Positions 25,901 through 35,335 of a stretch of 64,000 nt of DNA are shown here, piece by piece. Below the pieces are notes generated by a model. The model was not told the origin of the DNA and did no database searches. It saw only the letters and a program-made list of their open reading frames with translations. Made by a program: the position numbers and the translations under genes. The stretch is from Isoetes taiwanensis (taxonomy: Eukaryota > Streptophyta > Lycopodiopsida > Isoetales > Isoetaceae). The stretch is taken from positions 5,268,623 through 5,332,622 of the forward strand of contig JAJEKV010000027.1 of the NCBI GenBank assembly GCA_021234155.1, given 5' to 3'. Numbering within the stretch: position 1 is the stretch's first letter; each line of letters begins with the position of its first letter.

Positions 25901-28246
25901 TCCTATACATAGAATTCCTATCCGGGCCAAGAGTTATCAAGTACTTCATAACCAGCTTGGTCGGGGAAGATCAAATTGTATCTGCGAGTGGTACATGAAT
26001 GGCTGTTCTCTCGGGGGCTATCTTTGTTTGGAATGAAACCTATATCCGTGGTTGGAAATAAGGACATGGTTGAAACCATTCGGTCATACACTGGATCTGC
26101 TTCATGAGCATTTCAAGGGGAGGAAGACAAATGGAAGCGATAAAAGGCGGCGAGGGCGAGGGAGACCAAGCGGACGTAGGCGTGAATGTCGAAGGTTTAG
26201 ACAAGGATCTTTGCCGAACAGATTCTTGAGAATCGAGATTGAGGTGAGTTTACTTTGCTCTATCGGTGTTTCTCGACTCGTGAGTCGAGAAAACTCGTTC
26301 CTTTCAATACCTTTTCTTTTCATTCTCGACTCGCGAGTCGAAAAACTCGTTCCTTTCGGCCGACAGATGTCATCATTTCGGGAATTCCGGTCAGCGAGTC
26401 CGGGATCATTGTCATTGGGCAGCGGTTCATGTCGCGAGGAGGAGAATGAAAAGGACAAAGACAATCGAGCAAGACAACTTCTCCGGGCCGGAAAAGGACC
26501 TGAAATGATAATGATCCCATTTGGATCCCGATGAACCCGGATATATGGTCGAGCCAAACTCCAAGCGGGATCGGTGGTCCCGCCAAGCTTGTAATATTTG
26601 GCGTCAATGGAGTATTAGCTGCGGTATACCCACGATAAAGGCGTCCCCGAGATTAACACCTCGCGGATCAGGCCGAGCGGAGCATAAAATAGTGTATGTC
26701 AGAGGCCTAGAGCTAAGGAAATTATTGAATGGTGCATTGAGCGAGGGGATTCGAAGTGGGCATATGGTCTTGTATGGCAAAGAAAAATATTGTCAATGTT
26801 CTTGGTGTTCTCGGCATTTCAGTTTTGAAGTTCAAGTTAGTTTGGGGAAGCGAAAGGGCCGAGCATGTGTTGGACCTCGATCCAGCCATCACAAAGGGGA
26901 AGCCTATAATGGTGAAAAGGTGGGCCGGGGTTTATGAGCAATTCGGGACTATGGCAAACACAACCACGCCGATCATAGATGACTCCGCCTACAAGTGCTA
27001 TCATAGCGCATAAAATACAATCATTGCTAAGCCATATCGACACGAAGAATATGAGGCGGATAGGTGGTTGTCCTTCCGGTTGTGTCTGTCTTGGCGAATC
27101 CCGCTTTGCCATTCTTGTCGCCGATGTGCTTCGAACTATCAGAGCCTCCGCGGAACCCGATCCGAGAGAGCAAGGCGATCATGAAGGCTATGGACGACAA
27201 ATATTTTGGTGAACAAGAAGAGTGACCTCTGCTTTGGATAGTCAAATTGTGTGAATATTGTAAACAAGCGTGAAATGTATTGAACATTTTGTAATGAATA
27301 TACTTGTATATTGAGTTTTCGATGCCTTTCTCGACTCACGAGTCGAGAAAGGCATGCTTGTCTGTTGATGAGACCATTTGTATGTTTGATTGTGTGGACC
27401 GGATGCGACCACAATGTATTATGATGATGCTTCTACGTTGCGTTTCTGGGCCTTTCTCGACTTCGCGAAGTGAGAAAGACACTACTTCCCACGTCATTGG
27501 ATGCGGTTGTATGGAATGAATGTTCTCCATTGTAATTTGATTTCAACATTCTTTTCTTCGTTTTGACTAATGGCACCGTAATTGTTAATCATACTCTCCT
27601 TGCTCCGAGTGGTTCGAGCACGATCCGACACAGCCACAGATCTCGCTCGGGCATCCAGAGACCGCTCCAGCGACACGAGATCCCGCTCAAAGGCGGAAGA
27701 AATACCGTTCGCACGGATCCCTGTCCACGCTACACTCTTGCCCTACCTTTGGGATAAGGTTGCTTTCGGGAATTGAGAGGTTGCTCGCTACACCACAGGG
27801 ATAAAGAACGGGCGAAGAACAAAGAGAAAGTCCGAGGAAGCTCAAAGCATCTTGCAAGCATTGCATAACATCCACGGAGGTTGGGGAAGGAGCATATTCG
27901 ATGGAAGGCTGGGGGGCGAGTGGGAAGTCGGGTGGACAGGTCGGCCCGGTAGCTCGAGAGGCACCTCCCGTGAGGCATTCCACACCCTTCCAGGTTGCCC
28001 CCAAGGCTTCACGATCGGCGTGAAGAAGCGCCGCTAGTTAATCCCCTAAGGTGGACCACCTACGAAGATGATGTAACTGTAGTGACAGCAAGACCACCAT
28101 GGTCTCTGCGTCCGATGTAAAATACATTACCTGTTCAATTTATTAATAAAAATTCTTTTTCAACTAGATCTTTGGTTTCAAACTTTAATGAATTTCCTTT
28201 GTTTCAGTTGCATTGTTCTTGTTCTCGACTCGCTAACCAGAGAAAA
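21376..28246. repeat. dispersed 22-bp palindrome family of element 1 (about 15 copies)
   Basis: The consensus is TTCTCGACTCG followed by its reverse complement. The copy at 21376-21397 is perfect. Others start at about 21400, 21460, 21530, 21707, 21757, 24304, 24421, 24484, 24541, 26269, 26322, 27327, 27452 and 28222. Some have an inserted T or A at the centre (CTTCGCGAAG form). At 27324-27353 the symmetry extends to 30 bp. All copies lie in the plus-strand passenger half, none in the transposase half. Those at 26269 and 26322 sit between a GTGAGT donor and an AG acceptor, so they are intronic. Spacing is irregular. Confidence 0.85.
22970..27225 (+). pseudogene. element 1 passenger gene ending in an FCP1-like HAD phosphatase domain
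   Basis: This is a multi-exon pattern. Exon 1, from ATG 22970, encodes a short basic stretch with a donor GTGAGC near 23062 (and one in-frame stop). An exon runs to a GTAAGT near 23384 and ends in CRGCGK. Acidic and basic stretches follow at 24.7-25.1 kb, and an intron lies at about 26244-26365. The last part (26.58-27.06 kb) reads KLVIFGVNGVLAA, then FEVGIWSCMAKKN, LKFKLVWGSERAEHVLDLD and IDDSAYKCYHS. These match the motif order of FCP1/SCP-type HAD phosphatases (DxDG-type motif I, IWS motif II, IDDS motif IV). The motif I nucleophile Asp is Gly (GGC), so even an intact protein would probably be inactive. Stops and shifts are frequent. The same domain occurs in the passenger gene at 58232-61593. 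Confidence 0.55.
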
Positions 28247-28367
28247 CTGCAGCAAAGCTTGAATGCAGAGTTTTATTCAAAAATTCGAATTAAGGATAGT
28301 TTTCGGGTCGGGGTGCTCCTTTTTGTGTAAATTAACAGGGTTCCGGAAAAAAGTGGGAATGGAATGA
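27226..28367 (+). other. 3' part of element 1
   Basis: Downstream of the HAD-like frame. It carries three palindromes (27327, 27452, 28222). A GC-rich stretch at 27690-28037 ends with GVKKRR and a stop, and could be a further exon. An AT-rich probable 3' UTR lies at 28100-28200. No domain recognised. Confidence 0.4.
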
Positions 28368-28392
28368 GTCCCACTTTAATTAAATACGACTT
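28368..28392 (-). repeat. right 25-bp terminal inverted repeat of element 1
   Basis: Exact reverse complement of 16940-16964, followed by the TTTT duplication. Confidence 0.9.
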
Positions 28393-28396
28393 TTTT

Positions 28397-28590
28397 GTTC
28401 TTCCATCTCCTAATCGAATGCTCTTCGAGTGTTGCTCGTCATCCATTCTTGTAAGTACATTTGAAGCTCCTAAAATTGTTCTTTCAGCTCCTGAATCTAC
28501 AATGAGTGAGGATTCAAAATATCTTTCTTTGTTATAAAAATTAGAGAAAGTGTGTATTAACCTCATCTTCAGAATCCCCTTCTTCATTTA
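28397..28590 (-). pseudogene. copia protease N-terminal half
   Basis: The minus strand reads SSLIVDSGAERTILGASN and ends RLGDGRTK exactly at the element 1 junction. VDSGA is the aspartic protease active-site motif of copia. The missing half resumes at 16935. Confidence 0.85.
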
Positions 28591-29610
28591 CAATTAGTGC
28601 TATATTTGTATTTGCTGGTCTGCCAGCTCTGCCTCTTCCTTTATTGAAGCTTCCATCACTGTTTTTACCCCTGCCTCTACCTCTTCCTCTGCCACTGTCC
28701 CTTGGACTTGGACATTTGGTTGATGCGTGTCCTACACCTCCACATGTGTAGCAGGTTTTAGAGTTTCGTCCTCCTTTAGGACAATTAAATTTCAAGTGTC
28801 CCACTTCTCAACATCCATAGCATGGTCGTATAATTCTACCCTTGTTGTCATTATCCAAAGAACTCTTACTTTTTCTTATCAAAAGCACCTTTGCTGATTC
28901 CTCTTCATCTTCATCATCTTCCTCTCAAAAAATTTGTTCAATTTCTGTCCTAGCAATGTGCTCAGCTTCCTCTCTAGTCTTTGCAATTATTCCTATAAGA
29001 ATGGCCATGTGTCCATTATAGTTAGAAAACATCCTAGAAATGGCTAGTATTTGATGATTTTCTGATATTGTGGCACCAGTGCCTGTAAATATTCACACAA
29101 TGAGTCAAATCTATGAAACATTGTTGTTATAACGGTATCTTGTCATCATATTTGATTTTTCTAATCTCCTTTTCCAGCGCATCAGTTTGTGAAGAACTCT
29201 TGGCTTGATATGTTCTAATTAAATAATTTCAGGCATCTCTAGGACTAAGGTCTCTTAGGTTTAGCATTATAGTAGGAGCAATTTTACACACAATAATTGC
29301 TTTGGCTTGACTTACTCTCAAATCTTCACTTACTATATCACTGTCATGACTTCCCCCTTTTGTCTTTGCAATTAACTCACTAGTTTTTTCGGATATAGTC
29401 CCTTCTGCAGGTGTTGTAGCAGAGCTGCTTGCATCATCAGCATTACTTCTTTCGGCAGTAATATTATTAGGCTCTACAATGCTCCACAAACCTTCAAACT
29501 GCAAAACTTTCTTAATTCTCGCCTTCCATATTTGAAAACCATCAAACCCTTGAAATACCTCTATTGAACTTAACAAAGTTGCACCAAAACGAGTGGACAT
29601 TGTTAGAATG
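28541..29610 (-). pseudogene. copia gag with zinc knuckle
   Basis: Starting near 29602 the frame reads MSTRFGATLLSSIEVFQGFD, then GFQIWKARIKKVLQFEGLW. This is the usual copia gag opening 'FDGxNFxxWKxxMxxxL'. It continues to LNLRDLSPRDA and then needs frame changes. A retroviral-type knuckle, CYTCGGVGHASTKC (CX2CX4HX4C), lies at about 28750-28700, followed by an Arg/Gly-rich tract. Stops occur between the two parts. Gag would form the virus-like particle; this copy cannot. Confidence 0.85.
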
Positions 29611-29621
29611 CTCTGATACCA
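29610..29621 (-). other. copia primer-binding site
   Basis: Reads TGGTATCAGAGC on the minus strand, the initiator-Met tRNA complement typical of plant copia elements, immediately 3' of the LTR and upstream of gag. Confidence 0.85.
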
Positions 29622-31975
29622 ATAAAAGATTTTAGACAAATAGTTATAGTCTCTTAGATCAATGTATATCAACAACTCAAAAATACAATGCCACACTTAA
29701 TCATTTAGGATGAATGAGATTACCCTTCAATAAACTTAATGATTTATGAAGCACGTACAAAAATATATCAAAGATAAAAACCTGAACTTCGATTGATCAT
29801 ATCTCATTCGTCTATAACCTATACCATTACAAGAGAATGACTACTAAACGTCAATAAAATCGTCAGAGGGGCCAAATTTCCTGACGTTTACTTTGACTTA
29901 TAGCTTGGTGTTGTCTATTAATGTGACTAATAAGGTGGTGAATAGTTTGACACACGGATCGCTTCTGACGAGTATGCTGACTAAACGGCTGACCAAAAAA
30001 CTGACTAACTGTATGACCATTTGTCTGATTAAACGTCTGACTAATTACCTCTCGCACATGACGAGAGGTAACCATTTGTCTGAGTAACTGTATGACCATT
30101 AGTCTGACTAAACATCTGACTAATTTTTTGACTATTATGTTAATAAGTGGAGGGAATTTTTATGCCGACGTGGCACTTTCTTTTATGTTTTCCACTTCTT
30201 CCTCCTTGCTGCCTAAGGTGCCGGTTTTTTTTGCCGACCAAGGCGCCAGTTTTTTCATCCTGCATTATTTTTTAAATCGTACCTATGTAATTCCTTCAAT
30301 TTCTTAAAGATTCTGAGCATTCTACTACAGGTAAAATGTTTTTGCGGTGCATGCTCTTGTTCTAGCGTTTTTCTTATTGTTCAGAAGCTAAGGTATTTCA
30401 GAAGCTTTAGGGTATGCTTTTAATATTCTTTTCTCTTATGATTTTCGACTCCTTTCTAGAATATGTTTCATGATTTTTGTTGTTTTCGACTCCTTTCTAG
30501 AATATGTTTCATGATTTTCATTGTTGCAGATGTAGCATTCTGCAGATGATAGATTTTGCGAATACGATAGATACAGTGGCTTTATTTAAGAGGAATGATA
30601 TTACCGCAGAGATGTTCCATTTCTTGGAATGTTTAACTCTTCCTTATTTCTACAAAAAAAAGTCTAGGTTCAAGCAAAGAAGAAAGTCTAGATTCAAGCA
30701 AATGTTGGCATTATGCTCTCTTAAGGACTGGTTAATCTTGCTATCATGTCCAATTAGTCCTTGTCTTGCATTCTAAGTGATATTTGACAGCAACCACACA
30801 ACATTATAAATTCGAGATCAAGGTATTTTTGTGTATTGTGCTTTTTTGCCCCTTCGCTTTCCATAATTGATTCGTGCTCAATTTTTACCAGAAGAAAAAG
30901 TTAGCAAGTATCATCACACGGATCAGAATTTAAAGACCCGTTATCCAAGATAAGGTACTATTTTAGCATAAATTATTTTAGGCGAGATTAAACTTGTTTG
31001 TAGCTTATTTGAATTTTGCGTTGCGAAGTAGTTTAATGTATAATTTTTGCAGTCCCATTTTCATATTGCATGTTCATGATGTTCTCTGTATGTTTTTTAA
31101 TTCAGGTCATCCAATGGTTATGTATCTTTATTTCATTGCTTTTTTCATGATGAGGTAACTTCACTTTCTCTTCTCTCCATATGTGATGTTATGCACTTGG
31201 TATAAAATCAGTTTACAGACATTTCAATGTTTATAGATGTGATGGTATTATTCGCATTTTTGCTATGATTTTTGCTGTTATTATGATTGCAAATGCAGAT
31301 CTACAAGCAAAGTTTCCTTTTTACGCTAGAATGATGTGCTGTTAAGATCTTTCAATCAATTGTGTTGTTCAATTTGTACACTCTATTAAGTTTAGAGTCT
31401 TATTACAAGCTGGAATATCAGAATCCAAATCCCTGTTTGGTTTATAAACATTACAATACGTGCAGACCATCAAATACGATGACCAATATTCTAACTATTG
31501 CACTGACTAATAAAATGCCAAATTAACTGACTAATTAGATGACGATTTATCTGACTATTAAGCTGACTAGGCCTCTTACTATTACTCCGACTAAATTATC
31601 TGACGAAGAAACTGACTAATTTAAAGACTACTTTTTTTACTACTCTGCTAACTAATCATTTGACTATGTCTGACTAATTACCTGACGATTAAATCGTCAG
31701 ATAAAACTCGTTAGTACAATCGTCAGAAATAATTGCATGGGCAGTTGTCTATTTTATAAAAGCTCTCTGACGATTATTCTGACGTTTAGCCATCATTCTC
31801 TTGTAGTGTACATGCCGAAACTCCTCTTTTATAGTCTATTGGATCATCGCAATAAGCACAATTTCATTATATATGGACTTTCCCTAAGTCCATATGCCTC
31901 CGAAATGAACCCGAATTTTTAGAATATTGGGGTTGTTTTTATTAGAATGATGCAAAATTTTGGGAATTGTGCAGG
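29622..31975 (-). repeat. copia 5' LTR, interrupted by a CACTA element
   Basis: On the minus strand the LTR lies upstream of the primer-binding site. It consists of 29622-29824 plus 31812-about 31975; the middle is the CACTA insertion. An inverted ATGGACTTTCCCTAAGTCCAT hairpin-type motif lies near 31873-31893. The outer limit is uncertain because no clear TG..CA terminus was found and the second LTR was not located. Confidence 0.55.
29825..31808. mobile_element. non-autonomous CACTA (En/Spm-type) transposon with TAC target duplication
   Basis: The left end is CATTACAAGAGAATGA (one change from CACTACAAGA); the right end is the complement, CACTACAAGAGAATGA. The inner TIR continues with AAACGTCA and ATCGTCAGAG. 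The exact 3-bp duplication TAC lies at 29822-29824 and 31809-31811. Both subterminal regions (29890-30140 and 31490-31720) are packed with CTGACTAA-type units, as expected for subterminal transposase-binding repeats, and with small hairpins (e.g. CTGACGATT-type near 31690). No transposase is present; the 90-codon frame at 30504-30776 has no known domain. A 38-bp direct duplication lies near 30440-30522. Confidence 0.9.
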
Positions 31976-32125
31976 TAGGTGAGATGGCAGGCGTTGTGTC
32001 TATTAAGCCAAGGAAGAGACAACCAAGTCAGTGTCCCAGAAAAGCGCCTTCATTATAGGTGGTGTTGCTAGTGAAGCCGGGTCTTGCAAATCTGCACAAC
32101 GTAGATTCATATCGGGACACTCAGA

Positions 32126-32629
32126 ATGGTTGAAACGAGGCACAGGTATAGATTCACAATGACCGAAATGCAGTCCCATATTAGTGAGCCAATCTTAGCC
32201 CATGCGAATCAGTTGCAGGTTGAGGTGCAAAACGAGATAAACCAGAATGGAACAGAAGAAATTAGTGCCCAAGTCATGAAGCTCCTCCATGGGGAAGGGT
32301 TGGCAAAGGAACGCAATGAGGAAGATCACCTCAGTAGGGTGGAGCTGGAGCCCTGCACCATATCATTGAAACGCCATATTTATAGGACAGAGGCATTGAA
32401 GAGGCTGCTGAAAATGGAGGATGTTTGGCTGCACAACACATTCAGACCGTTATTTAAGAAGCTTAATAAGAAGGAAAAAAGGCAGCGTGAAGCTTTGGCA
32501 ACCAAGCTCATCGTCAACACTCCTCACTCGGTCCAAGAATTGGATGACTCGCTGGATCTGTATAGCCGAAGTTACATTGATGAGTTCGATCTGGGGGATC
32601 TTATTCAGGTAGAAATAGGCATTGATTGA
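32126..32629 (+). CDS. unknown 167-residue protein
   Basis: Intact frame MVETRHRYRFTMTEMQ to LGDLIQVEIGID. It is helical and highly charged in the middle (KRLLKMEDVWLHNTFRPLF, KKLNKKEKRQREALATKLI) with an acidic end. A possible upstream splice site (CAGGTAGGTGAG, near 31973) lies at the copia border. I recognise no family. It lies at the left edge of the block carrying the GGGCG palindromes and may belong to that unit. Confidence 0.35.
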   Translation: MVETRHRYRFTMTEMQSHISEPILAHANQLQVEVQNEINQNGTEEISAQVMKLLHGEGLAKERNEEDHLSRVELEPCTISLKRHIYRTEALKRLLKMEDVWLHNTFRPLFKKLNKKEKRQREALATKLIVNTPHSVQELDDSLDLYSRSYIDEFDLGDLIQVEIGID

Positions 32630-33058
32630 AACCTCGCTCTCTAATAATATCTATTATCTATTCTGTTTGTGTTGAACTAACTGTGTCGAGGTATGATGTT
32701 TTCTTGGTTTTATTATCTATGTACTCCATCTATGTACTCCATTTCTATATGAATAGAACGGTTTCCGTCTATTTTCATAAAGGAGCATAACCTACAATTT
32801 CAGGAAATCAAATTCTTGTGTTGAAATTGGGCGCCCGCCCACTTTGCCCTGGGAATGGTCTGAACAAAGTTCCCTCGAGGCCTCTCGAGGAAATTGGGCC
32901 CACCCAATTTCTTTGGAGTTGCAGGCAAATGGAAATTGAGACTGTCACAAATTTAATTTATTCAACATAAAATGCTAGATCAGGTACAACACTATAAGAT
33001 CACGTATGAATGATGCATAATACAGTTATATCCTATACACTCTTATGACATACATGAT
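32630..33058. other. noncoding spacer with two GGGCG palindromes
   Basis: Palindrome family copies lie at 32824-32846 and 32891-32910. A repeated 'tctatgtactccat' lies near 32715-32745. No gene seen. Confidence 0.5.
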
Positions 33059-33391
33059 TCATAGATTGTAGGCATTGATGATTTTATCAATCTCATAAGC
33101 GTCGCGCTCTGGAACCCAAACAATATTGATAACAACACGGTACTCGCCGGGGGAATCTCTCTCTCGACCCTCTGCTATACCAGTCAGCCAGCGATCAAGG
33201 GTGATCCCTTTTAGCAGGCATGCATGAAGATCTTTGAAGCTCATAGAGCAAGTGACGGTGTCGAGATGTTCAAGAGGAGGAGGCAATTGCGACCACTGAA
33301 GAACTCTAGCAGGACGTCGAGACATAGCAAAGGAATGTCTTATGCCCTCAAATGCAGCTATACTTATACCCATAAAATTATTGATGTCCAC
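33059..33391 (-). CDS. small unknown protein, family X copy 1
   Basis: Intact 110-residue frame starting MDINNFMGISIAAFEGIRHS. The C-terminal half, DTVTCSMSFKDLHACLLKG then LDRWLTGIAEGRERDSPGE and YRVVINIVWVPE, is matched by the frame on the opposite strand at 33530-33769. I do not recognise the family and see no signal peptide or membrane segment. It is head-to-head with its relative, with about 140 bp between the starts. Confidence 0.4.
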   Translation of the reverse strand: MDINNFMGISIAAFEGIRHSFAMSRRPARVLQWSQLPPPLEHLDTVTCSMSFKDLHACLLKGITLDRWLTGIAEGRERDSPGEYRVVINIVWVPERDAYEIDKIINAYNL

Positions 33392-33529
33392 TGTAGCAAC
33401 ATTATTGAGTATATACGAGTCTCATACGTAGTATGTATATCCAATAATTTCTATGTATATACCATCAATAATTTTGGTGGGTATAAATATACATCAAATT
33501 GCCGAGTCCATCATGGCCTCCGTCTATTT

Positions 33530-33769
33530 ATGACACATTCTGGTCCAGAACGTGATTCCATTACTTGCAAGATGAATCATGAGGACTTCAAGCAGTGCCG
33601 CAAGTGAGATATACGGCTTGAAGACTGGATGACCACTGTTGCTCTCAATCCTCGTCATTATCCTGATCCCTTCGATGTTATCATCCATCTTATATGGAAT
33701 AGAGAGCATCAAATGTTCACGATCGAAAGGATCTCTCGAGTGGCTGGTGACGATGACTCAGAAGAGTAA
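33530..33769 (+). pseudogene. small unknown protein, family X copy 2 (one stop)
   Basis: Frame MTHSGPERDSITCKMNHEDF, then an in-frame TGA at 33605-33607, then LEDWMTTVALNPRHYPDPFD and VIIHLIWNREHQMFTIERIS. It aligns with copy 1 over the whole stretch (DSITC/DTVTC, LEDWMT/LDRWLT, VIIHLIW/VVINIVW), which supports both as real coding relics. An acidic tail (GDDDSEE) follows. It is divergently oriented from copy 1. Confidence 0.5.
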
Positions 33770-34148
33770 TAGTAAAAGAGTATTAGTACTTGTCATCTTG
33801 TTGTAATCTGATTGTGTTAGTATCCAATAAGTACACACATGCTTTTGTAATACATAGTTCTCTGAGATATACTATTAATCCAACTTGTCTTCTATATTCC
33901 AAACTGAATGACTCCGGTTCAAATTGGGCGGCCGCCCAGTTTCCCTTCCTGATCAAACAATTATTATATCCCTTCCTTGTGCTGAAATTGGGCACCCGTC
34001 CAGTTTGCCTTGGAATACATAATTCTCTCGGATATACTATTATTCCATCTTGTCTTCAAAATTCCAAACTGAATGGCTCTGCTTCAAATTGGGCGGCCGC
34101 ACAGTTTTCCTTGCAGAACCAAAGTCAAACATATATCATATGTCTTCC

Positions 34149-34375
34149 GAATTACCTCGGGAAGACAAGGAAGTCCTCACATTGAACTGTTGGCACTGAC
34201 AGCAACTAAATTGGGCGCCCGCCAAATTACCTCGCGAGGACAAGGAAGGCCTCACGTCGAACTGCTGGCACTGACAGCAACTAAATTGGGCGCCCGCCCA
34301 ATTACCTCCGGAGGACAAGAAAGGGCTCACGTCGAACTGCTGGCACTGACAGCAACCAAATTGGGCGCCCGCCCA
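34149..34375. repeat. 75-bp tandem repeat, three units, each with a GGGCG palindrome
   Basis: The motif 'ggcactgacagcaac.aaattggg' recurs at exact 75-bp spacing (34192, 34267, 34342). Each unit holds one palindrome. A further diverged unit ('ctgctgacacttacagcaacc') lies at 42262-42283, on the other side of the LINE insertion, showing that the LINE split the array. Confidence 0.85.
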
Positions 34376-34450
34376 TTTTGCCTTACAAAGACAATCCTTG
34401 ACCACGTTATACAGCCTTAAATGGGACTTAAATTGGGTGTCAGCCTAATT
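34376..34450. other. left flank and 14-bp target duplication of the LINE
   Basis: GTGTCAGCCTAATT at 34437-34450 is repeated at 42216-42229, immediately outside the two ends of the LINE. Confidence 0.85.
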
Positions 34451-35335
34451 TTTTTTTTTTTTGAGTGAATGGGGTGTTTTTCATTAATTATAGAAAAAGG
34501 TACAACATATTGAGTAAACCTTTATAGATAGGCTACTCAAACTAGTAAAAGCTATCAGATGAACACAAAAGAAATAAGTGCTGCTGTAAGCACATAATAG
34601 TAGCAATGTAATTTGCGAGAATAGTAACAAAATCATGGTGAATTGAAATAGAAGATGAAAATATCTTTGTCTTTGCCTCTAAGAGTGTAAGCGGCATGAG
34701 TGAACAATTCTATGAGAAAAAAGTAAATGTTAATAAAAGGCATGTAGATTTTATATGCGGTGTCAGCGATTTGGAAGGCTAAGGTAGTTTGTGTGAAAGT
34801 GATATGTGTGTAGGAAGTCATAGTGAGCTCGGAAGTTTGGTTGAAGTATAAGGGTTACGCCATTTCCCGGTTTAGCTCGATGATCAGACTGTCGGCATTG
34901 GTAGTTGACATCAGAATTATTAGAGTGCCATATGCATCACACGGTCCCTATGATGGTAGTAGCATTCCTGTAATCTCAAGCTGCTGATTTGTCATTCTTC
35001 TCTTGTTAGTCTCCATAAACCACCCGGATCTCATGCATAAGGTATGTGCTTCTTGAACTCCATAGCCAATCTAATTCTTCATCGGGGTATGCTAATTATG
35101 TCTATATTTGTGATGCCTCTAAGCGTACTGTCCACATGTCATATGTATATTGAATGTCATGTACCAGCCCTGCCTGCTTACAGGAAAAGTCGTATTATTC
35201 TGCGGGCTCCAATGAAGTGCCAAAGTCTGCTAAGGCTCCCCATGTAATCTAGGAGAAGTACAATGAGTGTCGATAAGTAAATCATGACAATTTAGTTTGA
35301 GCAGGTCCTATGAGCCCCTATAAATTGACCTATAT

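Larger units (their letters stand above)
16936..28396. mobile_element. 11.45-kb TIR DNA transposon (element 1) with TTTT target duplication
   Basis: The element proper is 16940-28392. Its two ends are a perfect 25-bp inverted repeat starting AAGTCGTATTTAATT (16940-16964 and 28368-28392). Both sides are flanked by TTTT (16936-16939, 28393-28396). Removing the element and one TTTT restores a continuous copia protease frame with a single stop, which proves the limits. It contains a minus-strand DUF7869-like transposase relic (17.3-20.1 kb) and a plus-strand multi-exon gene ending in an HAD phosphatase-like domain (22.97-27.23 kb), with a likely shared upstream region at 20.06-20.56 kb. The superfamily is not certain; a 4-bp duplication and this transposase type do not match hAT, MULE, CACTA or PIF. 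Confidence 0.85.
14600..31975 (-). mobile_element. degenerate Ty1/copia retrotransposon, split by two later DNA transposons
   Basis: Minus-strand order is LTR, primer-binding site, gag, protease, integrase, reverse transcriptase, the standard copia order. The primer-binding site TGGTATCAGAGC (tRNA-iMet type) lies at 29621-29610. The protease gene is interrupted at 16936-28396 by an 11.45-kb element. The right-hand LTR is interrupted by a CACTA element at 29825-31808. All reading frames contain stops or shifts. I could not find the second LTR; the left boundary is placed just beyond the decayed MYB copy B, and the copia 3' end may be lost. Outer limits are approximate. Confidence 0.8.

Noticed and set aside
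21376-28246. Possible CRISPR-like array from repeated palindromes
   Set aside because: Spacing is irregular from tens of bases to kilobases, copies lie in introns, and the context is eukaryotic.
34073-34420. Repeated-protein ORFs across the 75-bp tandem units
   Set aside because: 75 is a multiple of three, so every frame without stops gives a repeat protein; there is no independent coding evidence.
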